From assembly GCA_033064195.1 (NCBI GenBank), contig JARBJD010000178.1:62001-126000 (forward strand): a DNA stretch of 64,000 nt, in the 5' to 3' direction. The notes under the pieces were generated by a model. It made no database searches. It was not told the DNA's origin and saw only the letters and a list, made by a program, of their open reading frames with translations. The stretch's first letter is position 1, and each line of letters opens with the position of its first letter. Source of the DNA: Blattamonas nauphoetae. Its lineage: Eukaryota > Preaxostyla > Oxymonadida. Shown here piece by piece: positions 20,763 through 31,529 of this stretch. The position numbers and the translations under genes are program-made.

Positions 20763-21728
20763 CTAGAGACAGTTCATTCCGTGATAGAAAGCAAAGATCT
20801 TGGATCTGTGTGGCATGTTGGGGTGATAATTTGGATTGAAGGTGAGTAAAGCCTGATCGAGCACATCATCCAATCCTTCCGAGTTCAGTGCTCTGATGAC
20901 TGTCTTGCCCATCCTAAAGGTGTGTGGACCATATATCCTCCACTTTAGCAACATTGAAATAAGTTCGTTGAACAAACGTTTCACGAAGTCGGAGTAGAGG
21001 AACGTCGACAAACTGATGATGGCGAGGGCGATGGGGAGCGACACAACAAAAGTGCACGTGGACGAATGATATGCACATATTTGAAGCATCTTGAAAAAAA
21101 GGTTCAGATGGCTTTGCGCAAATTCGCCCCTCGAATATATGTAGCGGTTGGCGCAGAAGAACCGAATATTTGCTTCTGATGGGACAACAATCCGCTCAAA
21201 GATCGCATCATTCATCTGAGATTGGCTGGATGAACCAGAAACAACAGCAGATTCAAGACTTCTGGCTCTCAAAAGGCCATTTGCCAGAAAACGAATAACA
21301 CGAGCGTGAAGATTCATGTTTGTGGGCAGGGAGCCTGGGCGTGGTTGAATGATATTCATGACTCCAGGGATCAAATTAGAATTGAGCATCTTTATTCTGT
21401 GTTTGATTGATGAATGGTTATAGACGGTTTCCACGAAGGTTAATACCGAGTCAATAATTCTGCTATCAGATGAAGCAATAAGTGACAACATCGCGTTGAC
21501 GAAGCCATCAATACTGTCATGTCTTGGAACCAATTCAAACAGCAGATCGCCGGATTTATACATTCCGTTTTCGGTTGGAGAGATCGTTTTCAAGAAACAA
21601 TCTATTCTCTCCACAAGTGCGTTACGAAAGGGATACCCTTTCTGAACCCTAATGACGAGATCTAGAAAGACCATTGAAGCGTTTTTGATATTGAATTTTC
21701 TACAGAAACTCCAGTCCAGAAGCGCCAT
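20763..21728 (-). CDS. ARM-like helical-repeat protein, paralog of 7702-8823
   Basis: A 321-residue unspliced frame ending in TAG. LLFELVPRHDSIDGFVNAML, LIASSDSRIIDSVLTFVETV and the C-terminal GKTVIRALNSEGLDDVLDQA align in order with the gene at 7702-8823, so the two belong to one family. IVVPSEANIRFFCANRYIY is a further block I associate with this Blattamonas-expanded family. No signal peptide. Divergently placed 130 bp from the SCP-IPT surface gene. Function unknown; helical repeats suggest protein binding. Confidence 0.75.
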   Translation of the reverse strand: MALLDWSFCRKFNIKNASMVFLDLVIRVQKGYPFRNALVERIDCFLKTISPTENGMYKSGDLLFELVPRHDSIDGFVNAMLSLIASSDSRIIDSVLTFVETVYNHSSIKHRIKMLNSNLIPGVMNIIQPRPGSLPTNMNLHARVIRFLANGLLRARSLESAVVSGSSSQSQMNDAIFERIVVPSEANIRFFCANRYIYSRGEFAQSHLNLFFKMLQICAYHSSTCTFVVSLPIALAIISLSTFLYSDFVKRLFNELISMLLKWRIYGPHTFRMGKTVIRALNSEGLDDVLDQALLTFNPNYHPNMPHRSKIFAFYHGMNCL

Positions 21729-21857
21729 CGAATCTTAAATAAATGATGAGACGAATCAAGCGCATACATCCTGATGTATTCACAGCAGGAGGTCTGAATA
21801 CAGTTCTCCTCGATTTTGAGTGAGGAGACGCCGATCGGACCATAAAATGTACATGAC

Positions 21858-24800
21858 ATGATCTGGCTCTTTCACCTATATTTCCTTTCGCGTCTCCATG
21901 CATCTGGTTCGCTTCCTATCGACCAAAATATTCGAAATCCAAGCAAAAATCATGGAAATTTCATCGAGGTGGCATCTTCAATTTCGAAAAGCAATCGATT
22001 CAATCCACCAAATTCAAACCGACCCAATCTCACTACCAGCAGTAATGCTGTCAACCATACTGTTTTGCGAATGTATGATGTTCTCCGACTCCCTGATCAA
22101 AGCGACTACGATTATTCTATTGCTCTTGGACGACAAGCTCTCGCCATCACTAACAAGCACCGTTCCAGCCTGGAGAACAAAAATTTTATCAATTGGCACC
22201 CTCTTATACATCATGAGTGCTATTTGCACGACCAATATATGGCGACACAACCAAACCTCACTCACGACGGCTCCACACAACGATGTAGCCTCTACTGGGC
22301 AAGTGGCGGCTCCGGACTTTGTTCAGAAAATCTTCTCGGTCGAGGTCATGGGACTTCTACGGCGTACGACGGAATGGTTCAATGGTTCAACTCCGAAGGT
22401 CATCGCAACAATATTGAAAAAGCAGAAGGTAGCTCTGCGGCCATCGCATTTCATCATGCTTCGGTGTCAGCAGCACATCGCATCTATGGATGCCAGATGT
22501 TCGTTGATTTTAAGAGTAATACCATTCAAGATCCGTATGTGAACCATAACATGTACAGGGTGAGCCAAATGTAACCTTCTCCCCACAATTGTGTTTTCTT
22601 GCCATCATTTCGAAAACAACCAACAAATTAAGATCATTGTCACTATATTGTTTACTCACCACCTCATTCACTGATTTCTTTCTTATCGAGGACAGTACAG
22701 TATGCGAATGATGGCAAAACATTCGCCAACCCCCAATTCTGACAATAGACGAACGAGAATTCCATTGAGATGTAATGATCACTCTCTTAACATTTCACGT
22801 CTTGAGACTCTCTTTTCTCACTTTTTTCAAAACTGACTTTGATCAGCCCTCAGAACAGGTAACTTTTGACTCACCCTGTACGAATGGACAGACGAACTCA
22901 TCGTGCCTCAAATCACAGGAATTCAAATTCTACCGAATGATGGAGGAAACTCTGCGACGATTACAGCAGTTGGACGCGGATTCATCGCTGGAGCATTCGA
23001 AGCAATTTGCATAGATCCGTCCGGAACGGAGTATAACTTCACGCTGACCTTCTCAAATACGACACAAGGATCCAACACGAATGTTCCCATTGGAACGGGT
23101 TTTGTCCAGTCTGGCGTCAAATACACAATGAAGTCTGTGAAGACGACAACTCGCGTCGTCTTCTGTCAGAATGTCACATTCCAACTCCCAACGGGAAATC
23201 CAACTGTGACAAGCTTCACAGCCACCAATCCAACAACCGATCTCGAGTACATACAACTTCGGTTTTTGGGAACGAATCTTCTCATCGTTGGAACATACAC
23301 CGTTCTTCTGAGTGGCACCATCACCCTCGAGTTTGACGGGTCAACAATCACGGGAAGCAATACGGTGCTCGTCAAAGCAAGCGGAACAGATGCTATTCTG
23401 GCTTTTGCAACGATTTATCAGGTCACGAGCATCACCCACAGCTCGGGAACAACAATCACCCATTCTTCGCCCAATGTCGTAGTTCCTGCAGGTAATCCCT
23501 ATGTCAAAGAAAACTATCCAAAATCGTATCTTCTTGATCCAACCTATTTCATTTTTGACGTCATCGGGGGAGGGTTCACTGGGAAGATCGTGACCATCGC
23601 AATCGACAATCTCAACATCTCCTGTCCTGTTCAGAGCAGCACATTAGCCCAAAGTGGTCCGATTCAGGTTGATGGAACTATTGTGAAGTACAATACTGCC
23701 CACTTCACGAGGGGGGCGTGGATGGACGGCGTGCCCATCACTTTCAAAGGCACTGCCTACACGTCGCCTAAAGCCCCTTCCACAGCGCCAATTATCAAGT
23801 ATATCACATGTGAATTAAATCCTGATCCGAGTTTTGTTGATGTTACTCTCGGCGGATGGTTCCTCCCAACGAGTGGGACATTCACAGCTGTGTTGGGCAC
23901 CATCACAGTGGAGTTCGCAGCCAAGAACAACATGACGACCCAAACGAAGAAAGTTGCCATCTCGACATCTGGCCCTTCTTTTGTGTATTCAACAGTTTAC
24001 AGCCTCAACTCAATCAAGCACACTTCTGTCTCAATCGGGAACGGCCTCCCCAACTTCACTACACCAGCTGCTCCGACTGTTTCAGCAGTTTCATCGACGC
24101 TGACAGCTGACCAGAAAGGGATGGTTTTGACAGTGAAGGGGACGAATCTGCCGACGACAGGCACATTCACTGTGAAGTTCTCGTCTGGTACGACGCAAAC
24201 AGCGACGATGTCAGGGTCGTCGTCGACGTCGAGTGGGAACAGTGGGACGATCGATATTTTCCCAACTGGAGTTGTTTCATATGGAACGAAGTACACGATC
24301 TCATCGATTGAGCATTCGGCATATTCGCTGAGTGGAACGACAGGACAGTCATTCACCGTTCCGAACGGTCCTGCTCATGTGACTGGTGTGACCGTGTCGA
24401 ATCAGACAGACAATGCGAAAATGTCGTTGAAACTGACAGGAGCAGATCTTTTGACAAGTGGAACATACAGTTTCAAGTTTTCATCGCTGACGACGACGTT
24501 CTCAGTTGGTTCTTCATCTTCATCGGAAACACAATCAGTTGAGCTGACAGTTGGGACTGGAATGCAGCTGGCGGCAGGGATCACGTACACACTGTCGACA
24601 GTGACACATTCTGGAGGTGGGACAGTTCTTGTTGGTTCGAGCATTTCGTTCACGACAGAACCCTCACATCTCACCTCTATTGTGGTTGATGGGAAAGGGA
24701 GTCAGGACAGGGGGACATGCGGGGCAGCAGATACACCCTGTTCGTCGATTCGGTTGGGATGGGAAGTTGGAGTGAGTGTGGAGGAAGGAGCAGCGAGAGG

Positions 24801-25722
24801 CGTCGCGTTGAAAGTGAAGCGAGAAGTGGAATTCGTCGGAACCGTCGAAATTGGAGAAAGAAGCATTCAACTGTCCTCAGAATCGGGTCAGAACGCTCGC
24901 CTTCTCCCCACAATCTCTCCAACTGACCATCCACTACCGGGAAAAGGTGCTCTGAACGTGTTTGGAGGACAAGTGGAGATCAGCAGCATCGTTCTCGTCT
25001 TCTCTTCGGCGAGTCAAGACCAACACAGCGCCCAAACTGCCTGTGTGATTTGCGGTAGAGGAATGGTTGTGATTTACAATGTGCGTCTCGAACCCAAAGG
25101 AACAGACCGAGTTGGAATGGGACTTGCGTGGATGTCGAGTGGAAGACTGGTGATGAACGAAGTGCGAACGGACAGACTTTGGATGGAGGATGGAGTTGTG
25201 CTGGTTGACATGAAGAATGGACAGACGACGGCGGAGATGATTGTGAACAAGTGTGTGTTCTCCAACACTCAGACACTCAATGCTCCTCTCGTCTCGTTCT
25301 CGTCCTCATCTCCCTCCTCTTCTATCACTCTCTCTTCTTCATCATTCATCCACACCTCCTCCACATGCTCCATCACCACCATCCACCCACAATCGCTGTT
25401 CTCAGTCAACACTGCTCAATCGGAGTTCACTGTGTATGAATGTGTGTTCACTGATTGTGGAGTGTTCACGCAGAATGGTGACACTTCTGGAGCCGTTCTC
25501 TCAATCACTCCATCCTCACACACTCCTCTCATCTCCTTCACATCATGTGTCTTCACTGGTTCGTTCCCATCGTCTTCTGTTGCTGGCTATGTCACCATCT
25601 CCATTTCGTCCTCACTCGCTCGAATCCGTTTTAACCAAACCAGTGCCCATCAACTGTTGAGTCTCACAACGGGGAAGTGGAAGAATGGGTGGCCCGATCC
25701 ACCCGAACAAACAAACAAATAA
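21858..25722 (+). CDS. Secreted SCP (CAP)-IPT/TIG-beta-helix surface protein, split by a MITE
   Basis: The first part (21858-22555) has a signal peptide (MIWLFHLYFLSRLHASGS) and an SCP/CAP domain: ALAITNKHRSSLENKNFINW, CSLYWASGGSGLCSENLLGR and GCQMFVDF. The second part (22881-25722) has about five IPT/TIG-like beta-sandwich repeats (QITGIQILPNDGGNSATITA, GTNLPTTGTFTVKF and so on), then a CGAADTPCSSI block and beta-helix repeats (VNKCVFSNTQTLNAPLVSFS). The second part has no ATG near its start. Removing the 323-bp MITE and one TA fuses both into one 1180-codon frame. CAP and IPT domains occur in secreted and adhesive proteins. It ends without a transmembrane helix, so it may be truncated at the 3' end. 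Confidence 0.82.
22556..22878 (+). mobile_element. TA-flanked MITE, copy A (323 bp)
   Basis: Flanked by TA at 22554-22555 and 22879-22880. The ends are inverted repeats of about 22 bp, CAGGGTGAGYCAAAWGTWACC, with three mismatches. No complete gene; the short minus-strand frame inside shows no transposase motif. It reads as identical, base for base, to copy B at 46455-46777, so both moved recently. End sequence and TA target fit the Tc1/mariner superfamily, but the ends differ from the pogo-like element at 10751, so another transposase moved it. Confidence 0.92.
25633..25700 (+). repeat. Surface-gene 3'-end segment repeated nearby (copy 1)
   Basis: The segment starting AACCAAACCAGTGCCCATCA encodes the end of the SCP-IPT protein (HQLLSLTTGKWKNGWPD). 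Related copies lie at 26090-26139 (plus) and 30590-30675 (minus). The minus copy keeps the whole KWKNGWPD coding stretch, so these are fragments of paralogous gene ends. Confidence 0.75.
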
Positions 25723-26379
25723 ACCATTTTGTCTGTCCTGTTAAAACAAGCTAAAGATTCCCGACAAGGGGCTCAAGGGCCACAGTGTCAGTTCTGCCCA
25801 AGTGGGGGCCGTTGATGAGTCAAAAAAATGTGGGTATCTTTCCCCACTGCTCCAGAAAAGCCCCACCGGGGAAGAAAAACTGGAGAAAACAGGAGAGGTT
25901 CAAAAGAACGAGTGAAATGAAAACACCAAAGGGTTTCAAATAAATGCGCCTCTACTGCGCAAGCTCGATTCCGCTGACGGAAGAGCGGGCTGCCTCTACC
26001 GCAGCACAAGCCGAGATGTCCTCGAGGCTTGTCCCTCAACAGTTGTGTGGCAGATGCCCATGTTGATGGGCACTGGTTTGGTTAAAAGGTGTTCCCTCCG
26101 CTCACACCATAACCAAACCAGGGCCATCAACTGTTGAGTATTGAAAGGAGAGTTGCTAAAACAGGACTCGAAAATGAGAAAAGAAAGAGAGGTCCTTGAT
26201 CTGTCCTTTGTTCAATATGGCCGTGCCCCCGAAGGGGCTGCCACCAGCTGTTGCTTCCTGTCATCCTTCCCCAACCTTGTTCCTCTTGTCACAAACTCAA
26301 ATTCACCCGCTGACGAGGAGGCGAACAGGGTGAAGACTCTGATGCCTCGCTTGACACTCCAGCCATTCTTAAACAGAAG
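25723..26379. other. 3' flank with an imperfect palindrome and gene-end debris
   Basis: No gene supported. At about 26070-26128, GATGGGCACTGGTTTGGTT and AACCAAACCAGGGCCATC form an imperfect hairpin around a roughly 27-nt loop, and the right half continues as the gene-end repeat. The same GGTGTTCCCTCCGCTCACAC block recurs inverted at about 30656-30675. Confidence 0.5.
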
Positions 26380-27540
26380 GCGAATTTTGTGAACACTGCC
26401 GCTTATCTTGGAAGCGAATCTTGTGAACACTCTCTCGCTTATCTTGAAGCGAATCTTGAGAACACTCTCTCGCTTATCTTGAAGCGAATCTTGTGAACAC
26501 TCTCGCTTCTCTTGGAAGCGAATCATGTGGACACTCTCTCGCTTATCTTGAAGCGAATCATGTGGACACTCTCGCTTCTCTTGAAGCGAATCATGTGGAC
26601 ACTCTCTCGCTTATCTTGAAGCGAATCTTGTGAACACTCTCTCGCTTATCTTGAAGCGAATCTTGTGAACACTCTCTCGCTTATCTTGAAGCGAATCTTG
26701 TGAACACTCTCTCGCTTATCTTGAAGCGAATCTTGTGAACACTCTCTCGCTTATCTTGAAGCGAATCTTGTGAACACTCTCGCTTATCTTGAAGCGAATC
26801 TTGTGAACACTCTCTCGCTTCTCTTGAAGCGAATCATGTGGACACTCTCTCGCTTCTCTTGAAGCGAATCTTGTGAACACTCTCTCGCTTATCTTGAAGC
26901 GAATCATGTGAACACTCTCTCGCTTATCTTGGAAGCGAATCTTGTGAACACTCTCTCGCTTATCTTGAAGCGAATCTTGTGAACACTCTCGCTTCTCTTG
27001 AAGCGAATCATGTGGACACTCTCTCGCTTATCTTGAAGCGAATCTTGTGAACACTCTCTCGCTTATCTTGGAAGCGAATCTTGTGAACACTCTCGCTTAT
27101 CTTGAAGCGAATCATGTGAACACTCTCTCGCTTATCTTGGAAGCGAATCTTGTGAACACTCTCTCGCTTATCTTGGAAGCGAATCTTGTGAACACTCTCT
27201 CGCTTATCTTGAAGCGAATCTTGTGAACACTCTCGCTTATCTTGGAAGCGAATCTTGTGAACACTCTCTCGCTTATCTTGAAGCGAATCTTGTGAACACT
27301 CTCTCGCTTATCTTGGAAGCGAATCATGTGAACACTCTCTCGCTTATCTTGAAGCGAATCTTGTGAACACTCTCTCGCTTATCTTGGAAGCGAATCTTGT
27401 GAACACTCTCTCGCTTATCTTGAAGCGAATCTTGTGAACACTCTCTCGCTTATCTTGAAGCGAATCTTGTGAACACTCTCTCGCTTCTCTTGGAAGCGAA
27501 TCATGTGGACACTCTCTCGCTTATCTTGAAGCGCATCTGT
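26380..27540 (+). repeat. 35-bp minisatellite, about 33 copies
   Basis: Tandem copies of a unit that reads GAACACTCTCTCGCTTATCT followed by TGAAGCGAATCTTGT. Variants include TTGGAAG for TTGAAG, CTTCTCT for CTTATCT, CATGTGGAC for CTTGTGAAC and loss of one CTCT pair, giving units of about 33-36 bp. There are no spacers or CRISPR-like unique sequences. Variants recur in blocks, as expected from unequal exchange. Confidence 0.95.
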
Positions 27541-30540
27541 TCATCTCTTTCGGAAATAGTTCCAACCCCATCCATCACCGAGGGCGTATATCTTTCCTCA
27601 CTTGTCATCCACCGCAACCTCTGCTTCAAACACTTTCTCATGATACTACGCGAATTCCTCATGGCTTGCACCACCTACATCATGGAAGCGTGATGTCGTG
27701 CTGCTCTTCATCTTCTTCCTTCACGAGTCCGACTGAAGAACTCATGAAACGTATCTGCTTCTCGTCTTGATGAGATTTTGACTGTGGAATGAACATTCGA
27801 CGGGATAGCGATGGACTCGTTGGAGACGAGCTCCTGATTTGGACACGTCACGACTCCTGGGTTGTCGTCTTGAATGCGATGTCATTCATCTCCTGTCTCA
27901 CCGCGCCAGGCAGCTGACTTGAGCTGCAGAGTCGGGTTTGACGAGCTCAGATGTAATAGTCTCCTTGATTCCTCTTCACTCTGGTTGATTCATAGTATGT
28001 CCCCTGAGCGTCGCTGGGAGATTCTCAGGTTTACTGCCGGATGCAAATCTTTCTCAACACGCTTTTCCAACGAGAATGACGTTGTCCATCGTTCCGTCTT
28101 CCCTGTTCAGTGCTGCGCAGAGGGTACACTCAACATCAGTCCACATTGCGATGATCGAGTTCAAGATGACCCCATTATGTGTCCTTGTTCATTAGTATCC
28201 GGGAGACAGTGAACATACGCTTGCGATCGTCGTTCAAAAAATGTCTTTTACTGTTCGTGCCATGAGCATCTTGCCTGCGAGTCCATCCCTTCTCAGTGAA
28301 AACGATCGTTCCCGTTGAGTCATCTGATGATGTGAGAAACATCGTCCAATAATCTCACTTGAAGACTGGACCATTTCTTGATGGTTCCTTGCTGGACTCT
28401 CCTTGAGGCTCGAATTCGAAATGTCACCGAGGAATCTTGCTCCTTCTGGGTTGCGTTGCTTCAGATGGGTCGTTCCCTTCCTCTGTGTAGCCCCGTGTGC
28501 ACCTGGCTATTTGACGTTGCCTTTCACTCTAACTCAGCCGACGCTTCGACAAGACTGTCTTTGCTCCGAAAGAAGGCGATGCGCCGATGAAACGCTGTCG
28601 TTCCTTCCTTTTCCGCATCTGTTTATCTCTTTCACTTTCTGCTCTCACCGACTGTCTGGCTTGGCACTTGCTCTGTCTTCGGTCAATCGTACGAAGAAAG
28701 GTGTATTGAGAGAACCATCCCATGCTCTCCAAGAAGCGAATTTCTGTTCCTCAGACTTGTCCTTCATGTTCTACAGACTGGAGGACGAAACATTGAGCCT
28801 GATAGTCGTGGCTGATATCTTCTTGACCTGCTCTTCTTCCATGTCGGAGCGAGTGGGTTGACCCGACTCATTTCTGTTGTTTCACACTATCATTGTGATG
28901 ATGGACCTGAATAATGTTTTGTCAGTTCCAACATCTTCCCACTTTGTGAACACGTCTGAGGTGGAGACTGGAGTAGCTCGACGGCTTCGTGTGGCTTCGG
29001 ATTGCTCCATCTTTACTTCTTTCTGCCCTCTGGTATAACGCTTTCTGAAGTTGAGCTGTTGCGGTTGCCGTTTGAGTACATGTTCTCAGCTTGTGTCCAT
29101 TCGAAATGTAAGTTGATCACAGTTTCCGAGTTGTCTAGGAATTACTCGAATTATCGGTGTCCATCGCTGATCCCGGATTGGGACTCCGAAACAGTGGATT
29201 TCACGGATAAATTTCTTTCTTCCGTTTGGGAACGAGTGCTGGAAGATTTGGAATTGTTAACCCGTCCCGTCTTTGATTTGGATGGCTGCATTAAGGTCAA
29301 GATGATTTCTTTCCTGTTTTAGAGTATCACAGGGTTGTCGTGTTCCACTCCATTTTCTCACCAGATTTTGAGCGAGTACCAGCGTTCGGTGCTTAAGTAC
29401 AACATGGTTGTCATGAATATCAGTTCATTCGATCTGAACATTCTGTCGTGGTCCCAAAGATGCGAAATAGTGTGGAGCTTTCTCTGTCGGTGAAATTCGA
29501 GGATGAAGAGTCACCCTGTCACAGCAAAATGTTCAAATCAGGTTTCTATGAGTTATTTGAAAGTGTATTTAGGTGTCATGCTGAAGGTCGTGGTCATTGT
29601 TTGGTGTTTTAGCTCTTCATGTTGTTGCTCGATCTGAATGTACTCCTGAATGGTTTTTGGTCGAACTTTAAAGAGCGTCTGCATTCTTCGGTTGGATCGA
29701 AGTGTATTTCGGATAGTCCTCATGCTAGTTGCTGCTTCTCAGATTGAGATGGGCCAATATTGAAATGGTTGTGGAAAAACGATATTTCCTCATTTCAGTC
29801 TTCCGAAATCGAAAATAAGTGGTTCTCATTTGACAACAGAGCATTAGTATCCATCTTTAGGTGACTTTTGAGGTTCTTGATCGCTGATTTAGTTCGCAAG
29901 AGCGGGGACCTCTTTGGCGATACCAACCCAAATATCTCGCTTGTAGTCCGAGGGCATCCCCACCTGGTGGGTGTTTGGTGACTTTGCTTGGCGTTAACCT
30001 TGTCGGGAAGGTCCACCGAACCACTTTGGTGACTTTGTCTTCGGAAGTCGGCTGTTTGCGTCCTATCTCGCTATTTGACCCTCCCGCAATCTGGTAGCGG
30101 GTAGAGATAAGACCTTTGCATTTTTTCATGTCGAAACTGTTTGTTGCGTGGTGGGAGTAGCACTCATGTTGATTGAGCCTACCCCCGTTCATGTATATGC
30201 CTCCGTTCGAAGAAAGTATTGAAACCCGGACGTAGTGTCTTGTTCCGTTTATTCTTTCGGTACTAACCCTCCAACTGGTACCTCCGTCAATCTTCGATGG
30301 ATTATTTGGATTCAATTGCGTGGCGTCCTTTTGCCCACTTATCCCATCTTAGTCCTTATTGTTTCAGTAACGGCACTATCTTGAGTGCGGACAAAGTTGT
30401 TGTACAGCTTGACCATTGTACTACGCTTGAGAGATGTCATTTCGTTGCGGATACATTCAAATGAAAACTACGAGAAGTATCATTGATTGGCTTATTAGTC
30501 GTGTTAACGAGATAGTAATCGAAGATTGTCGGAGATAGTT
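27541..30540. other. Decayed or non-coding region between minisatellite and gene-end fragment
   Basis: Only scattered frames of 60-150 codons. The stretch just after the array (27520-27690) reads like decayed coding sequence (SITEGVYLSSLVIHRNLCFK). A 152-codon minus frame at 29857-30315 lies in a patch of different, more GC-rich composition, shows no known domain and is not called as a gene. Nothing else is supported. Confidence 0.4.
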
Positions 30541-30589
30541 TTGTAAAAACTAATGAGAATATCTATGAAGTTTGTTTGTGTAGATAGAT

Positions 30590-30675
30590 CGGGCCACCCA
30601 TTCTTCCACTTCCCCGTTGTGAGACTCAACAGTTGATGGCCCTGGTTTGGTTATGGTGTGAGCGGAGGGAACACC
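30590..30675 (-). repeat. Surface-gene 3'-end segment, inverted copy
   Basis: On the minus strand it reads GGTGTTCCCTCCGCTCACAC and on through AACCAAACCAGGGCCATCAA and GGAAGTGGAAGAATGGGTGG. It matches 26090-26139 over its first half and 25633-25700 over its second half, so it joins what the other two copies carry separately. Confidence 0.75.
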
Positions 30676-31228
30676 AATAACAGACACACACTTCGAGAAC
30701 AAACAAACACGTGAGAGATGTGGACTGTTGGTAACATATTCAACACAGCTTCCGATTGTGGCCCGCCAGAAAGCCAGTTTTCTGAACTGTGCGTTGTGCA
30801 TCCGACAGTCCACTGAGATGACTGATTCTGACTGACATTGCACACGCTTCACATCTCTTTGAGATCGCACTACACAGACCTCACCTCTCTCCATGATGCT
30901 GATTGATCACAACCTACGTCAGACACGTTCATGTGTTCACATGGACGATCTTACCGCTCTTCTGTGACTGCTTTGAGGTGAGAACCACGATTTGTTATTG
31001 TTATCTGTTTTCTTTTTTTTCACAAACCAATCTTTATTTCCTGATTTTACCAAACTGATTTTCTCAGAATATAATATTTTGAGAACAGGCTGGACATTGT
31101 GAAGGGGCAGATCGTGAAGTCGCTCGTGACATCGCTGGAGCTACCTCGAAATGGACTGTCGCGCTCAGCAGTGAGAAGCAAGAAAAGCGGGCTGGTACGA
31201 TGTATTCGAACTTCGGAGGGTCGGGGGA

Positions 31229-31426
31229 GTGAAAGGGAACGAAGCAGGACTGTTGTCGATTTTGGATGAGTTTGGAGAGCGATATGGTCTGAATGTGTTG
31301 GAACGGGATCCCGATGCGGATGGCGAGGAAGCCGATGTGCGTGATATCGACACAGAACAAGTGGAGTCGGGAGTGGAAGCCGAGAGTGACGACGAAGAAA
31401 TCGAATTGGAAAATCCACTTCAGTAG
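31229..31426 (+). CDS. Acidic C-terminal fragment of an unrecognised protein
   Basis: A frame of about 65-80 codons ends DDEEIELENPLQ and includes LLSILDEFGERYGLNVLERD. Codon use looks coding, and the frame extends upstream to about 31187 without a stop. Earlier codons lie in another frame (RLDIVKGQIVKSLVTSLEL), so either an intron or a frame change separates them. Probably the 3' end of a gene or a gene fragment, 100 bp before the flavodoxin-ferredoxin gene. Confidence 0.4.
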   Translation: MKGNEAGLLSILDEFGERYGLNVLERDPDADGEEADVRDIDTEQVESGVEAESDDEEIELENPLQ

Positions 31427-31529
31427 CCTGTTTTTGCATGTCACCGATTTCGTTTTCACTCGATGTGCCTTTCTGAAGAGTGTTCTGTTTATTGTCGAGG
31501 CGTTCGGGACTGGAACCCATTGAAGAAAG

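Noticed and set aside
22510-22782. Minus-strand frame shared by both MITE copies as a real gene
   Set aside because: It is contained in the element, has no transposase motif and recurs only because the copies are identical.
22556-22878. MITE acting as a newly made intron (its left end offers AGG|GTGAGC)
   Set aside because: No acceptor in or near its right end gives the host frame; the possible junctions I tried reach a stop.
26380-27540. CRISPR-like array
   Set aside because: Units are contiguous with no unique spacers, and the genome is eukaryotic; it is a minisatellite.
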